64,000 nt of DNA from Bacteroidetes bacterium 43-16 (GCA_001897525.1 MKTB01000010.1:214794-278793); one strand, 5' to 3'; numbered from the stretch's first letter, positions 27,690-37,683 are shown. Numbers and translations: made by a program. Notes: generated by a model not told the origin, from the sequence alone.

Positions 27690-28108
27690 TTTCTATTTTT
27701 ATGGAGCAAAGATGGTACAACTTGCCTTAATCATTTTTGCCATATGACTAAAAGGGTATGGAGTATAATTCATCTAATCTTAATAGTTGCTAACAAGGAT
27801 TAATCTTGTTGATTTATTATTTTTAGGATACCATTTCCAAGCCTAGAGGCAAATAAATATTCATCTCTTAGGATCGTAAAAGGAGCTATTCCAATCCTTC
27901 AAGTTAGAAAACTGGATTTGCTGTAACATTATCTCCTTCGAAACTAAATAACTGATTGACGATGGCATATTCCACACCAAACTGGTAAGGGAATAGCTAA
28001 ATTGGAATGTGCAATCCACTCCTTAGGTGAAATTAAAACAAGAAAGAGTCGTTAGGCATCAATTTAACGGACAATTTTAAAAGCATAATGCATGTCTCAT
28101 TCAACCCT
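27690..28108. other. Non-coding or decayed region
   Basis: No intact gene. Near 28010-27905 the minus strand can be read as LFPYQFGVEYAIVNQLF and FEGDNVTANPVF before a stop. This has protein-like composition and could be the end of a lost outer-membrane or surface protein. The remainder is AT-rich without clear signals. Confidence 0.4.
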
Positions 28109-28615
28109 TTACTTTATTTGGTAGTAGACCAAAACAGTATGGCTAATATGGGCCATCAAAAAGACGATCGACACGCATATAAAAATCCAACCTCTAAAAG
28201 GTAAGGAAAAACTGAATGAGTCCCCAATAAGTGCAATTCCAGTTATCCATACTGCTGGTGTGTATGAAGGTGCGGAATAGCCGATGGCACTGTTGCTCCA
28301 GCCACTCGCAGGAAAAAAGATCAATACAATCCAGGATGCAAAATATAGTAATACTCCAAATAAGTATACATATAGCCCTACCCTCTGCTTCATAGTACGA
28401 AAACTAAGGGGCATCAAGAACGCGATTACAAAGAGTAGGATTCTAGAAATATTTTCTATGTAGGTCAAGAAGTTAGGAATACCCCTTGAAAACAGTATCG
28501 GCTGATAGTTTGCCGGTAATTTGTCAGTTAATAAAATGTTCCAAACCAAAATTGGCAGAATCAAGATAAAACAATTTAATACGTACGGTTTAATAGTGCC
28601 TTTAATCGTTTCCAT
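28109..28615 (-). CDS. Integral membrane protein of unknown function
   Basis: 168 residues with five predicted membrane helices: about 12-30, 53-71, 80-102, 117-134 and 142-164. No family was recognised. Short charged loops (KQRVG, FRGW) lie between the helices, and there is no signal peptide beyond the first helix. It is isolated in a region of degraded genes, but the frame itself is intact. Confidence 0.65.
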   Translation of the reverse strand: METIKGTIKPYVLNCFILILPILVWNILLTDKLPANYQPILFSRGIPNFLTYIENISRILLFVIAFLMPLSFRTMKQRVGLYVYLFGVLLYFASWIVLIFFPASGWSNSAIGYSAPSYTPAVWITGIALIGDSFSFSLPFRGWIFICVSIVFLMAHISHTVLVYYQIK

Positions 28616-29031
28616 TTTTCTTCTGCTTTTTAAAACTATGTCGCTACAAAGGTATTACCTGACCGAACCACCAGAACACACCTATACTAATTCCAGTCCA
28701 AAGCTATAAGAAGATTGAATTAAATCCGGTATTGAGGCCAAATTTAATTCAACCTACCAGATATTTGCAAAAAGTAGAAACGCAACAGAAAATATAGGAT
28801 TTACCTTACCGGACCACCAATCGTTACCCGTACTTGCAGTTTAACAATTAGGACACTTACCTGAATACCGGGCTGTACACTGTATCTCCGTATGCTACAC
28901 TGGATAGCGTTACCATCCATGGCGGAAATTACCAATACCTGATTTTGATCGGCAAAACACATTACCCTTTTCTGCGAACGGGTTAAAGACAGAAAAAAAG
29001 CAGAAAGTAAGGTTTCCACTTTTTAAAAAAT
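28616..29031. other. Region with a possible gene remnant
   Basis: The plus strand at about 28850-28986 reads TYLNTGLYTVSPYATLD and HGGNYQYLILIGKTHYP up to a stop at 28984-28986, with a stop codon just upstream. It may be the end of a deleted surface-protein gene. No promoter or RNA gene was recognised. Confidence 0.3.
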
Positions 29032-30042
29032 CTAAAGTAATGCTTTATTATCCATAAGATAAGCCAAAGCTTCTTTCAATGCTGATTCTGGATTTTTAGG
29101 ATTAAACCCTAACTCATTTCTTGATTTAGAAATATCGAAATCCTGCTGTAGCCCCGAAAACATAGCGATTTCCTTAGTAGTAATTATGGGCGCCTCCCCC
29201 TTTAATCTTGCAGAGAACTCCATAAGACCTGCTATAATAAACAACACAAATTTCGGAACTGAGCCAGGCACTTTTAACTTCAATTCCGGGTAGAGCTCTC
29301 TGGCCAGTTTAGTGGTATCCGTAAGGGTCATACATTTTTCATTCGCAAGAATATAACGCTCCCCAGCGCGGCCTTTGAGTGCAGCCAGGTAGCAACCTTC
29401 AGCGACATCCTTCACATCCACCCAGTTCAAGGTTATTTTTGTATCCACAGGAATTTTCTTCGTCAAAACGAGCTTCAATATATTAAAAGATACACTCAGT
29501 GGTTGCAAGGCCTCGCTTCCTATCATTGCCGATGGCATTACAGACACCAACTCTATCCCGTATTCCCCAGCCAATTGAAAGGCCAATCTTTCACCATCAT
29601 TTTTGGAGTTGTAATACATGTCCCTTCTATCTGGATTATATCCGTTGCTTTCTTTTGCAGGGAGATTTGTATAATCTAACGCAGCGATTGAGCTTACGTA
29701 AACGATTCTTTTTACACCGGCTTCCGCAGCAGCTTCTATAGTATTGCGTGTCCCGAACATATTCACATCATATATTTCCTTTTGCGGATCTTTCGCCCAT
29801 AATTTAAAAACTGCACCTACTGCATAAAAGGTATGGACACCTTGAAGGGCTTTTACAAAAGAGGATTTATTTGATATGTCTGCCTGAACAACCTCACAGT
29901 TCAGATCTTTAAAGAATTCCTTATTTCTAATGTTTCGAACGGAAGCTCTAACCTGAAATCCTTTTTTAACCAGTAATCTAACCAGATTATTACCCAAATG
30001 TCCATTTGCTCCGGACACTAATACTAAATTGTTATTTGTCAT
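29032..30042 (-). CDS. NAD-dependent epimerase/dihydroflavonol-reductase-like protein
   Basis: The start is set at ATG 30042 (MTNNNLVLVSGANGHLG); the earlier start only adds a basic leader. The 336-residue protein has the extended-SDR glycine motif GANGHLGNNLV (about 10-20), a YVSSIAALD segment, and an active-site YYNSKNDGERLA with YxxxK-like spacing. It probably acts on a sugar nucleotide, flavonoid-like or steroid-like alcohol; the substrate is unknown. A Crp-family regulator gene lies 65 bp upstream on the same strand. Confidence 0.88.
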   Translation of the reverse strand: MTNNNLVLVSGANGHLGNNLVRLLVKKGFQVRASVRNIRNKEFFKDLNCEVVQADISNKSSFVKALQGVHTFYAVGAVFKLWAKDPQKEIYDVNMFGTRNTIEAAAEAGVKRIVYVSSIAALDYTNLPAKESNGYNPDRRDMYYNSKNDGERLAFQLAGEYGIELVSVMPSAMIGSEALQPLSVSFNILKLVLTKKIPVDTKITLNWVDVKDVAEGCYLAALKGRAGERYILANEKCMTLTDTTKLARELYPELKLKVPGSVPKFVLFIIAGLMEFSARLKGEAPIITTKEIAMFSGLQQDFDISKSRNELGFNPKNPESALKEALAYLMDNKALL

Positions 30043-30106
30043 ATCTCGTAATTTTAAATGATAAAGCAAATGTCAGCCTTACCCCTTCAAAATCAGTTCG
30101 CAAATG

Positions 30107-30682
30107 TTACTTAATAATTTTCCTGCGGATACGACTCAAACTTTTAGCGTTCATACCAAGAAAAGAAGCTATATACTGCATGGGTATATTATGTAGCAGC
30201 TCAGGTTGTTCATCTAATAATTTAAGATAACGCTGCTCTGCACTCAGTGCTGCCAGGTCTTTAGCCCGTCTTTCATTGTAGGCAAGTGATTGCTGGAACA
30301 CGATAATACTGAAATCTCTAAAGGCCGGACTTTGTTGAACAAGGTCGTCCAGCGCGCGCTTTTTTATGCGTAAAAGTTCGCATTCAGTAACACATTCCAG
30401 GTTTTCATCAGAGGGAGTCTGATTGGCAAAATTAGCATACGCAGTAATGAATCCGGGAGGACAATTAATATGTGTGGTCACTTCGTCGCCCTTCTCATTA
30501 TAGTAGAATAGGCGTACAAAGCCAGAAACAACAAAATAAAGATATCGGGGAATTTTACCTTCCGCTTCCAAAATCTTGTTTTTAGGATAATGCACAGGTT
30601 CAAAATATTGAAAACATAGTTCTATCTCCTGTTCAGAAAGTCTAACAGTTTGTGATATAAGTTTGAGAAACTGATCGTGCAT
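30107..30682 (-). CDS. Crp/Fnr-family transcriptional regulator
   Basis: 191 residues. A cyclic-nucleotide-binding-like beta barrel (about 20-110) includes KIPRYLYFVVSGFVRLFYYNEKG. A C-terminal helix-turn-helix region ends IPMQYIASFLGMNAKSLSRIRRKI. The family phosphate-binding cassette is not obvious, so the ligand is unclear. Its position in front of the epimerase gene suggests that it controls it. Confidence 0.88.
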   Translation of the reverse strand: MHDQFLKLISQTVRLSEQEIELCFQYFEPVHYPKNKILEAEGKIPRYLYFVVSGFVRLFYYNEKGDEVTTHINCPPGFITAYANFANQTPSDENLECVTECELLRIKKRALDDLVQQSPAFRDFSIIVFQQSLAYNERRAKDLAALSAEQRYLKLLDEQPELLHNIPMQYIASFLGMNAKSLSRIRRKIIK

Positions 30683-30724
30683 TCAACAAAGAAAGAAACA
30701 AAATGAATCAAATCCAAAGGGAAG

Positions 30725-31093
30725 TTACGTTCTTTGTTGCAATAGATTTTTATGTTTTGCTCCCCATTGGCTCAATTGGCTCCATATAGGAACTAATTCC
30801 TTTGCAATAGCAGTCAATTCATAATCTACTCGCGGAGGAACTTCTGCATAAACAGTCCTTTTTACTAAACCTTCTTTCTCTAATTCCCGAAGCTGTAGGG
30901 TGAGCATGCGCTCCGTTATCCCATTGATCTGATTACGTAATTCACTGAAACGCAGTTTACCATTCTCAAGTTTGCAAAGAATAAGCAACTTCCATCGACC
31001 TCCTATTTTACAGACGGCATAAGTAAGATCGCAACTCTCAACGATATAACTTTCATTCCAACTATTAGTTGAATTTTCTTTTCTTTTTCCCAT
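30725..31093 (-). CDS. HxlR-family transcriptional regulator
   Basis: 122 residues with the family signature CDLTYAVCKIGGRWKLLILCKL and a winged helix containing RFSELRNQINGITERMLTLQLRELEKEGLVKR. The cysteines at the start of the signature may sense redox or electrophiles, as in HxlR/HypR relatives. It is divergent from an alpha/beta hydrolase and MFS gene pair, and the 18-bp near-palindrome at 31095-31112 is its likely operator. Confidence 0.93.
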   Translation of the reverse strand: MGKRKENSTNSWNESYIVESCDLTYAVCKIGGRWKLLILCKLENGKLRFSELRNQINGITERMLTLQLRELEKEGLVKRTVYAEVPPRVDYELTAIAKELVPIWSQLSQWGAKHKNLLQQRT

Positions 31094-31094
31094 T

Positions 31095-31112
31095 ACTTAC
31101 AAATTTGTTAGT
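31095..31112. promoter_or_regulatory. Likely HxlR operator (near-perfect palindrome)
   Basis: ACTTACAAATTTGTTAGT is an 18-bp inverted repeat with 16 of 18 symmetric positions, centred on ACAAATTTGT. It begins 2 bp upstream of the HxlR start in the divergent promoter region. Family members bind palindromes of this size. Confidence 0.5.
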
Positions 31113-31156
31113 ACCATACAACCAGCTGCGTACGCTACAAATGTATTACTTCTATC

Positions 31157-31164
31157 TAATTTTG
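31157..31164 (+). promoter_or_regulatory. -7 box of the hydrolase-MFS transcript
   Basis: TAATTTTG matches TAnnTTTG. It lies 45 bp from the HxlR operator and upstream of the alpha/beta hydrolase start. No clear -33 TTG was found, so an activator may be needed. Confidence 0.4.
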
Positions 31165-31253
31165 TACAAAGAATTAAGCAGAACATGAGATATTCATTAG
31201 GAGCAATCATAATATCGGGACCAATTTCCTGCAAAACAATTAACAACACTAAA

Positions 31254-32186
31254 ATGAAGACAGTTCAATTCAATCCGGAAATAAACAAAATAATGGAAAA
31301 TATACAAATGATTCATGTGTTTGACGGCAAAACTCCTTTAGATATAGGCCGAAAAGGATATGAAACGATGGCAGTACAGTTGAGCGGTAAAAAAGAACCA
31401 GTCACCATTATCGAGGAATTTAATATCCCTGGCAATAACCATGAAATACCGGTAAGAATTTACCGACCTAAAGGTGTGGCGCGTGAAAAATCTGCAGCCA
31501 TCATTTACCTACATGGCGGTTGGTTTGTTTCGGGGAGTTTTGAAACACATGATGCGGTCGTTCGTCAACTAGCCAATACTACAGGGGAAGCCATAGTCTT
31601 TGTCGATTACCGTTTGGCACCTGAACACCCTTTTCCTGCAGGTTTAAATGATGCCCTATCTGCCACCCAATGGATTATCAGCAATGCAGGTCATTTACAC
31701 ATTAATAAAAATAAGATCGGCATTATTGGCGACAGTGCGGGAGGCGCTTTGGCAGTAAGTGCTGCTACTCAGCTTGGCCGAAAGTTAAAATTTCAGGTTC
31801 TGATTTATCCTGCGGCAGATAATAAATTAAACACGGGATCTTGGCAAAAATATGAAACCGGCCCGATAATTAATAAAGAAGAAGGGATAAGGGCATGGAA
31901 CTGGTACTTGTCCACTCCAGAAGATCAACATAACCAGTTAGCGGTTCCCTTGTTGATCAAAGATTTTAAAGACACACCACCGGCCTTAGTTCTACTGGCC
32001 GAACACGATCCTTTGCGCGATGAAGGCAGGCAACTGGCAGAAAATATGAAAACTTCCGGAGTACATGTCACAACTGTTGTTTATAAAGATATGGTACATG
32101 GCTTTATGCACATGGGAGCTGTTCTAAAAGAAACCAAAGAGGCAATTCTGGAGATAGCAGCATTTACAAAGGAAAACCTAAATTAA
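31254..32186 (+). CDS. Alpha/beta hydrolase (hormone-sensitive-lipase/Aes-like esterase)
   Basis: The start is set at ATG 31254 (MKTVQFNPEINKIMENIQ), which fits the usual N-terminus of this family; ATG 31185 would add 23 unlikely residues. The oxyanion motif HGGWF, the nucleophile elbow GDSAGG, a catalytic Asp in EHDPLRD and a His in VHGFMHMG form the complete HSL-type triad. It hydrolyses short-chain esters. With the MFS pump 18 bp downstream and HxlR divergent, it is probably part of a detoxification or xenobiotic response. Confidence 0.9.
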   Translation: MKTVQFNPEINKIMENIQMIHVFDGKTPLDIGRKGYETMAVQLSGKKEPVTIIEEFNIPGNNHEIPVRIYRPKGVAREKSAAIIYLHGGWFVSGSFETHDAVVRQLANTTGEAIVFVDYRLAPEHPFPAGLNDALSATQWIISNAGHLHINKNKIGIIGDSAGGALAVSAATQLGRKLKFQVLIYPAADNKLNTGSWQKYETGPIINKEEGIRAWNWYLSTPEDQHNQLAVPLLIKDFKDTPPALVLLAEHDPLRDEGRQLAENMKTSGVHVTTVVYKDMVHGFMHMGAVLKETKEAILEIAAFTKENLN

Positions 32187-32204
32187 ATTATCAGGTAAGT
32201 TCAC

Positions 32205-33377
32205 ATGAAAAAATACGCATACATCGGGTGTTTGGGATTTATTGCTGTCATTACTACCGAATTCGGAGTCATTGGTATTTTACCGCAAATTGCAACGCAT
32301 TATAACATCTCTATTGATAAAGCAGGAATGCTACTCAGTGCATTCGCCTTGGTCATAGCACTGACCGGTCCATTTATGACATTATTGATGTCGCGCTTTG
32401 ACCGTAAAAAAGTAATGTTCGGTGCAATCTCTATTTTTCTTTTTACAGGAATTATCTCCTCCATTTCCCCACCATTCTGGCTACTAATGCTTGTGCGTAT
32501 ACTGCCGGCCTTTTTACAACCTGTTTACATTGCAACCGCCTTATCAGTAGCTGTTGCTCAAGGCGAAAAGAAAAATGAAAATGAATTGATGAGCATCGTT
32601 TTCAGCGGCATTGCCATAGCCATGGTTTCTACCGTCCCATTTGCCACATGGCTAGCCAGCAGAGTGTCGTGGGAGTATTCCTTTATGATACAGGCTGTGG
32701 TGAGCACTATCGCCTTATCAGCGATATATTTCCTTCTGCCAGATATGCCGGTTGTCGCAAAAAGATCCTACGGAAGCCAGTTAAAAATACTAAGGCAACC
32801 AATATTTATAGTCAGTACAGGGATGAACTTTTTCATGATAGCCGGTTGGTTTGCTACCTACAGCTATTTCGCAGAATACCTGAACAAAACCAAAGGTATG
32901 GATAACACAATGGTCAGCTATATGCTGTTTTTATTTGGCATGGTTGGGGTTATAGCGAATCGGGTGGTGGGCAAAATGCTGAACAAAAACGTAACCAATA
33001 CCACCGCAATATTTTTGTCTGGGACAATCTTGATCCCGCTGTTATTACACTTTTCAGGCACTAACACTTTCGCCGTAATTGTTGTGATCGCTCTTTGGGG
33101 ATTTTTGTATTCCCCAAGTTTTTTAAATGCGTCAACCTACATGATTTCATCTGCGCCACAATCGTTGGAATTTGCCAATAGCCTTGCGACTTCTTTTGGC
33201 AATATGGGCATTACATTAGGCACCACGGTTGGTGGATGGATCATTGCCACCAGAGGTGTTCAATATACTCCCTGGCTTACACTGGCATTCGGTATACTGT
33301 CGTTTACGATGATAGCACTTCGAAAATGGCTGGAAAAAAGTAATTCAGAAATGGGAATTGAATGTTCTAAAATTTAG
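32205..33377 (+). CDS. MFS transporter (DHA1/AraJ-like)
   Basis: 390 residues with twelve predicted membrane helices. The loop between helices 2 and 3 carries the MFS motif-A-like MSRFDRKKVMFG, and the N-terminus TTEFGVIGILPQIATHYNISIDKAGML is typical of the AraJ-like sugar/drug efflux subfamily. It probably exports a small compound. It is transcribed with the preceding esterase gene and ends 2 bp before the convergent flavoprotein gene. Confidence 0.92.
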   Translation: MKKYAYIGCLGFIAVITTEFGVIGILPQIATHYNISIDKAGMLLSAFALVIALTGPFMTLLMSRFDRKKVMFGAISIFLFTGIISSISPPFWLLMLVRILPAFLQPVYIATALSVAVAQGEKKNENELMSIVFSGIAIAMVSTVPFATWLASRVSWEYSFMIQAVVSTIALSAIYFLLPDMPVVAKRSYGSQLKILRQPIFIVSTGMNFFMIAGWFATYSYFAEYLNKTKGMDNTMVSYMLFLFGMVGVIANRVVGKMLNKNVTNTTAIFLSGTILIPLLLHFSGTNTFAVIVVIALWGFLYSPSFLNASTYMISSAPQSLEFANSLATSFGNMGITLGTTVGGWIIATRGVQYTPWLTLAFGILSFTMIALRKWLEKSNSEMGIECSKI

Positions 33378-33379
33378 GT

Positions 33380-34090
33380 TTACAATCCTTTTTTACCTTC
33401 CAGCCAATAACCCTGAGAAGAAATAGTGCCCAGGGGTTTATTTTTTAATACCTTTCTGAATGTCTGAATAGATTTTACATTGCCGACTAATGCGAGATTT
33501 GCGGCATGCCAGGCCTCCGTTTGAAATAATGGTAAACTACTTATCCATTTTTCATCTCTGAATGATTTGTCCTTCGGGAAGACCGTGTAATTTTCTAATG
33601 CAAAAAGCCCGGGAACATTCTTATTTTCTTCGTCCAGCTCAAAATAAAATTGAAATTGATGCTTGTTCTCTTTCAGCAATGGCATAAGGGCACAGGCAAC
33701 CCCAAGTGAAGTTTCATCGCCAAAGAAAAATTGCTGTTTCCGTTTGGGTTCATATAGTTTTTTTCCCCTCGGAGGACTGATAAACACATCATCACCTACG
33801 TTTAGACTGTCAATGAATTTACTACCAATTCCATTGCCGTGAATATGAAAAATAATATCAAAAACGCCGTTTTCTTTATCATGATACGCAACCGTGTAAT
33901 TTCTGAATTCGATTTCACTGACACGAATTACAGAAGCATATCCAATGGAAAAATTCCAGTCTGATATATCACCTTTAAAACATATCTTCTTTACTTGAGG
34001 ACTTAAGGAAGTAATTTGAACAACCGTTACATTGGGGCTTAATTTGTTACCAAATAAGCCGATCAACCATTTTGGTATGCTTGAAATCAT
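33380..34090 (-). CDS. Siderophore-interacting FAD-binding protein
   Basis: 236 residues. The FAD-binding RNYTVAY motif is at about 62-68, the GDETSLG motif at about 114-120, and the family-specific C-terminus ends QGYWLEGKKGL. SIP proteins reduce ferric siderophores in the cytoplasm to release iron. It lies 79 bp behind the AraC gene on the same strand and is likely controlled by it. Confidence 0.88.
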   Translation of the reverse strand: MISSIPKWLIGLFGNKLSPNVTVVQITSLSPQVKKICFKGDISDWNFSIGYASVIRVSEIEFRNYTVAYHDKENGVFDIIFHIHGNGIGSKFIDSLNVGDDVFISPPRGKKLYEPKRKQQFFFGDETSLGVACALMPLLKENKHQFQFYFELDEENKNVPGLFALENYTVFPKDKSFRDEKWISSLPLFQTEAWHAANLALVGNVKSIQTFRKVLKNKPLGTISSQGYWLEGKKGL

Positions 34091-34169
34091 TGCTTATCAA
34101 ATTTAAATATAATGCAAAGCAACAGTAAATTCCGGTTTCAGGCAATGTGAGAAAACGGTAAGTATTGGA

Positions 34170-35042
34170 CTAAACGCGGTTTTTGTTTCTGAATACCAAA
34201 GCGGACATTCCGGCCACTTTAGTAAACATCCGCGAAAAGTAAGGATAGTCGTCATATCCCAATCCGCTGGCAATCTCCTTCACCGATTTATCCGTATAAT
34301 AAAGTAAACGCTTGGCTTCCAAAATTACCCGTTGTTGTATATGCTGCGAGACAGAATACCCTGTAGAGCTTTTCACACACTCATTCAAATATGGGGAAGA
34401 AATATTTAATCGTTGAGCATATGCTGTCGGACTTTTAACTGTGGTGTAGTTGAGTTCCAATATTTCTTTAAATGCTTTGGTTACTATTTCGAATCTTGAA
34501 AGCTTATCTATCGATTTTAATTGACCTAAATACTGTGCAATAATTAATCCGGTTAAAGTAGAACAACTGTCGGCAAACAAGGAATGGTATAGCTTTTCGT
34601 CTTTTTTATCCGATAGTTTTAAGCAAAGGGATACGGCTTCGGAAATCAACGAAAATGCTTCTGCTTTTAATATCAACGGTTGCGCAGGAGTAATGTCTTC
34701 CAGCAGTTTTAAATACTCGGGATTAAGATTTTCATTACTGATCGCCCACATACTTACTGCTGCATTATTAAATGCTAAAATTCGATGCACTTGGTTTTGA
34801 CGAATGAAAACAACGGATGAAGGATTTACTACATATCGCTTAAAGTCAATTTCAATGGTTGTTGTACCTTGCTCCTGCAAGCAACACAAATGATATTCAT
34901 CTCGATGAGCTCCTTTTAAATCCTCGAACTGTTCTAAGCCTTCGTATAAATGAAAATCCTCGCTTGTCATTTTCCTTATAAAGACACCAATGCCGAATTC
35001 GGCTGTCATAGCATTTATGGGTATGGAAGATTTTGCAGGCAT
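34170..35042 (-). CDS. AraC-family transcriptional regulator
   Basis: 290 residues. A cupin-like N-terminal part (about 25-130) precedes the double helix-turn-helix, with YAQRLNISSPYLNECVKSSTGYSVSQ and VKEIASGLGYDDYPYFSRMF. It sits between an MFS pump gene upstream and the siderophore-interacting protein gene downstream, all on the minus strand. The operator was not identified. Confidence 0.9.
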   Translation of the reverse strand: MPAKSSIPINAMTAEFGIGVFIRKMTSEDFHLYEGLEQFEDLKGAHRDEYHLCCLQEQGTTTIEIDFKRYVVNPSSVVFIRQNQVHRILAFNNAAVSMWAISNENLNPEYLKLLEDITPAQPLILKAEAFSLISEAVSLCLKLSDKKDEKLYHSLFADSCSTLTGLIIAQYLGQLKSIDKLSRFEIVTKAFKEILELNYTTVKSPTAYAQRLNISSPYLNECVKSSTGYSVSQHIQQRVILEAKRLLYYTDKSVKEIASGLGYDDYPYFSRMFTKVAGMSALVFRNKNRV

Positions 35043-35179
35043 TGACTTTTCTATTGTTCCGTAAAATTATAAATTAACTATTTCCAATCAGCATTTAGTC
35101 ATTTCGAGTATTGCATGTTTTTGTCTCGTCTACTAAACGCATACACAGATTGGATACAAGCAACCTAAGCAATTATCAT

Positions 35180-36565
35180 CTAAACAGATTTCAAATTATC
35201 ACCATCTCTGAAATTAAGTCTTCGAAAAACCAAACCAGAAAGAATAGTGAGCGCACCAACAATAAGAAATGTGTATCGAAAGGCGTTATGAATCTGATTA
35301 TGAATGAGCTTAGTATCGCCTTCAAAGATTTTCAGAATAATCAACCCAAATGCGATCCCGAATCCTACAGCAAACTGTTGGTTGACAGATACCAACGAAT
35401 TACCACTGCTCGTCTGAAAGGTACGGAGGTCGGCGATTGTAATCGTGTTCATTGATGTGAACTGAATAGAGTTGAAAAAACCAAGCAACAATAGAATTGG
35501 AACATACCAATAAATGGAGTTGTGAATACCCGGTATGGCCAGGCTACAAATCAGTATACCAATAATAAATGTATTTACCATCAATGTTGAGCGGTAACCA
35601 AACTTATCCAGGATCTTTATAACAACTGATTTGCCAAAAATCGAGGTGAGCGCCATTGGTGCAACGATCCAGCCGGAAGTAAATGCCGACCGGTCGTATG
35701 CTATCTGGATCATAAGCGGAACCAAAAGCGGAATGGAACTGATTCCCAATCTTGTCGCGAGATTCCCCAAAATGCCGACCCGAAACGTACGGACCTGAAA
35801 AAGATTAAGCGGAAATATTGGATTGTTATCTTTTCTGGCATGTTTGTAATAGAAGAACAACATGAGAAATCCTAACAAAAATCCCAGTAGCACAGGAGTT
35901 ATATTATTTGCATTCCCGAATAGTTCCAACGAAATTGAAAGTAACAAGGAGGCCATTGCAAAAATGAGAAAGCCTTTCAAATCAAAGTCCGTGATTGGGG
36001 ATTTGTAATTAGGCATATATTTTAAACCTAAAATAATCCCTAAAACACCGATTGGAATATTAATCAGAAAAATCCAGTGCCAGGACAGGTAATCGACAAG
36101 ATACCCACCAACCAGAGGTCCCAGGACAGGTCCGATCAATGCCGGAACAATTGCATAATTGATTGCTTTGAGCAGTTCTTTTTTATCAAATGTTTTGATG
36201 AGCGCTAATTTTCCAACTGGAGTCATAAGGCTACCTCCAACCCCCTGAAAAACACGGGCAATAACCAATTGGTTAAGGTTTTGTGATAACGAACAGAAAA
36301 GAGAACCAAGGGAAAATAAAAATAACGACGCAATAAAAACATGCTTAGTACCGAATTTATCTGCCAGAAATCCGCTGACAGGCATAAATAAGGCCAGTGT
36401 CAATACATAGCTTACAATCGCATTCTGCATGTCAAGTGGAGATTCATTGAGATCTTTGGCGATAGCCGGTAGAGATGTATTGAGAATCGTAGAATCCAGC
36501 ATCTGCATGAAAATCGCAGTGGCTAATATCAATGGAAGGAATTTTTTAACGGAATCTGTATTCAT
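35180..36565 (-). CDS. MFS drug efflux transporter (DHA2/EmrB-like, 14 helices)
   Basis: 461 residues from ATG 36565 (MNTDSVKKFLPLILATAIF); the upstream TTG only adds seven residues. About 13-14 hydrophobic helices are present. Motif C-like GPVLGPLVGGYLVDYLSWHW and motif A GFLADKFGTK are characteristic of the EmrB/QacA drug:H+ antiporters. It probably exports lipophilic toxicants. No membrane-fusion partner (EmrA-like) gene is next to it. Confidence 0.92.
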   Translation of the reverse strand: MNTDSVKKFLPLILATAIFMQMLDSTILNTSLPAIAKDLNESPLDMQNAIVSYVLTLALFMPVSGFLADKFGTKHVFIASLFLFSLGSLFCSLSQNLNQLVIARVFQGVGGSLMTPVGKLALIKTFDKKELLKAINYAIVPALIGPVLGPLVGGYLVDYLSWHWIFLINIPIGVLGIILGLKYMPNYKSPITDFDLKGFLIFAMASLLLSISLELFGNANNITPVLLGFLLGFLMLFFYYKHARKDNNPIFPLNLFQVRTFRVGILGNLATRLGISSIPLLVPLMIQIAYDRSAFTSGWIVAPMALTSIFGKSVVIKILDKFGYRSTLMVNTFIIGILICSLAIPGIHNSIYWYVPILLLLGFFNSIQFTSMNTITIADLRTFQTSSGNSLVSVNQQFAVGFGIAFGLIILKIFEGDTKLIHNQIHNAFRYTFLIVGALTILSGLVFRRLNFRDGDNLKSV

Positions 36566-36681
36566 GTCTCTGCTTAAGATTGCCAAGTAAGAAAAGCCAC
36601 AATGTTGTATACCAATTTATACCAAAAGTATCATCTACAGTAACAATGGTGGATATTAATCCCAAATCATGTAGGCAAAAT

Positions 36682-36870
36682 TCATTGAACTAATATCACA
36701 AAATACACATTTGGATATTTTTCAAAGGTAATAAATGTTTTAACATCCTCATAGATGTTCCTAATCGTGGAGCCACTAAATCTGGTTGTACCTGAAGGGT
36801 CGGCCATAGATATCAGTCCCGAAATCAGAGCGCCTAGTCCATTGAGTAATATTAAAACTTGAATAATGAA
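36682..36870 (-). pseudogene. Short remnant of a membrane protein
   Basis: Sixty-two codons without an ATG read FIIQVLILLNGLGALISGL, then MADPSG and FEKYPNVYFVILVQ to a stop at 36682. A TAG lies directly upstream. The hydrophobic start and DPSG motif resemble the N-terminal helix of small Bacteroidota membrane proteins. It is probably a decayed fragment in the 390-bp intergenic region, which otherwise holds no gene. Confidence 0.4.
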
Positions 36871-36976
36871 CTATATGCTTATTTTTCCATGTCTTGTCTA
36901 TGTTAAGCTTATAAAGATAAGTTTAAGGTTGATCTGATTTTATTATTTGTAATTTGCAAAGAGTTATAACAATAGT

Positions 36977-37582
36977 ATGGATGCACTCGAAAGAAAGCTG
37001 ACCGTAGTACAGCATGGGTTCAAGACCTTTGAAGAAGAGGCCTTGAAAATAGTCGCGTCGTGTACCCTTTCCGAATCAAAATCTATTGCACAACGGCTAA
37101 TCAAAAATGAGTATTATCAGATGAGATGCTGTGGTGTTTTTATTCTAGGATATATAGCGGTGAAAGATGCAACTATATTAAGTCTACTCAAAAATGTCGC
37201 TCGGTCCGATGAAAGCTGGCAAGTTCAAGAAATTTTAGCAAAGGCGTTTGATCAATTCTGCAAAGATAATGGCTATGAAAATTCATTATCTATAATCGAA
37301 GAATGGTTAGCTGGGGACAGCCCCAATGTATGTCGAGCTGTCACAGAAGGTTTAAGGATATGGACGTCCCGTCCTTATTTTAAAGACCATCCCGATGTGG
37401 CCATAAGCCTCATCAGCCAACATAGGGAAAGCGAAAGTGAATATCTGAGGAAGTCTGTAGGAAATTCATTGAGAGATATCAGCAAAAAGCATGGAGTACT
37501 GATTAAAAAGGAAACCGAAACGTGGAACTTAAAGGATGAAAAGGTTGCATTCACATATGGCTATGTACTTAAAAGTCATTAA
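36977..37582 (+). CDS. HEAT-repeat protein of the AlkD/DNA-alkylation-repeat type
   Basis: 201 residues, all-helical. Repeats such as MRCCGVFILGYIAVKD, WQVQEILAKAFDQFCKDNG and YLRKSVGNSLRDISKKHG give the layout of a HEAT-like DNA-alkylation-repeat superhelix (AlkD family). Those proteins bind DNA and may remove alkylated bases. The protein is somewhat shorter than typical AlkD, so a structural or regulatory role cannot be excluded. A possible promoter lies near 36950-36958. Confidence 0.75.
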   Translation: MDALERKLTVVQHGFKTFEEEALKIVASCTLSESKSIAQRLIKNEYYQMRCCGVFILGYIAVKDATILSLLKNVARSDESWQVQEILAKAFDQFCKDNGYENSLSIIEEWLAGDSPNVCRAVTEGLRIWTSRPYFKDHPDVAISLISQHRESESEYLRKSVGNSLRDISKKHGVLIKKETETWNLKDEKVAFTYGYVLKSH

Positions 37583-37683
37583 AGAGAACTGACGCTGGAA
37601 CTGCTTTTCAATAAATTTGGTATCAGGTGTCCCTATTTACGGCATTCAATCGTCTATAGGCAAACATTTAAAAAATTGTTACA

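Noticed and set aside
35081-35117. Possible 21-bp direct repeat before the second AraC gene
   Set aside because: Only about 7 of 16 positions match, which is not above background in AT-rich DNA.
35111-35455. Plus-strand frame opposite the end of the EmrB-like pump
   Set aside because: Fully overlaps the well-supported transporter gene and shows no protein-like pattern.
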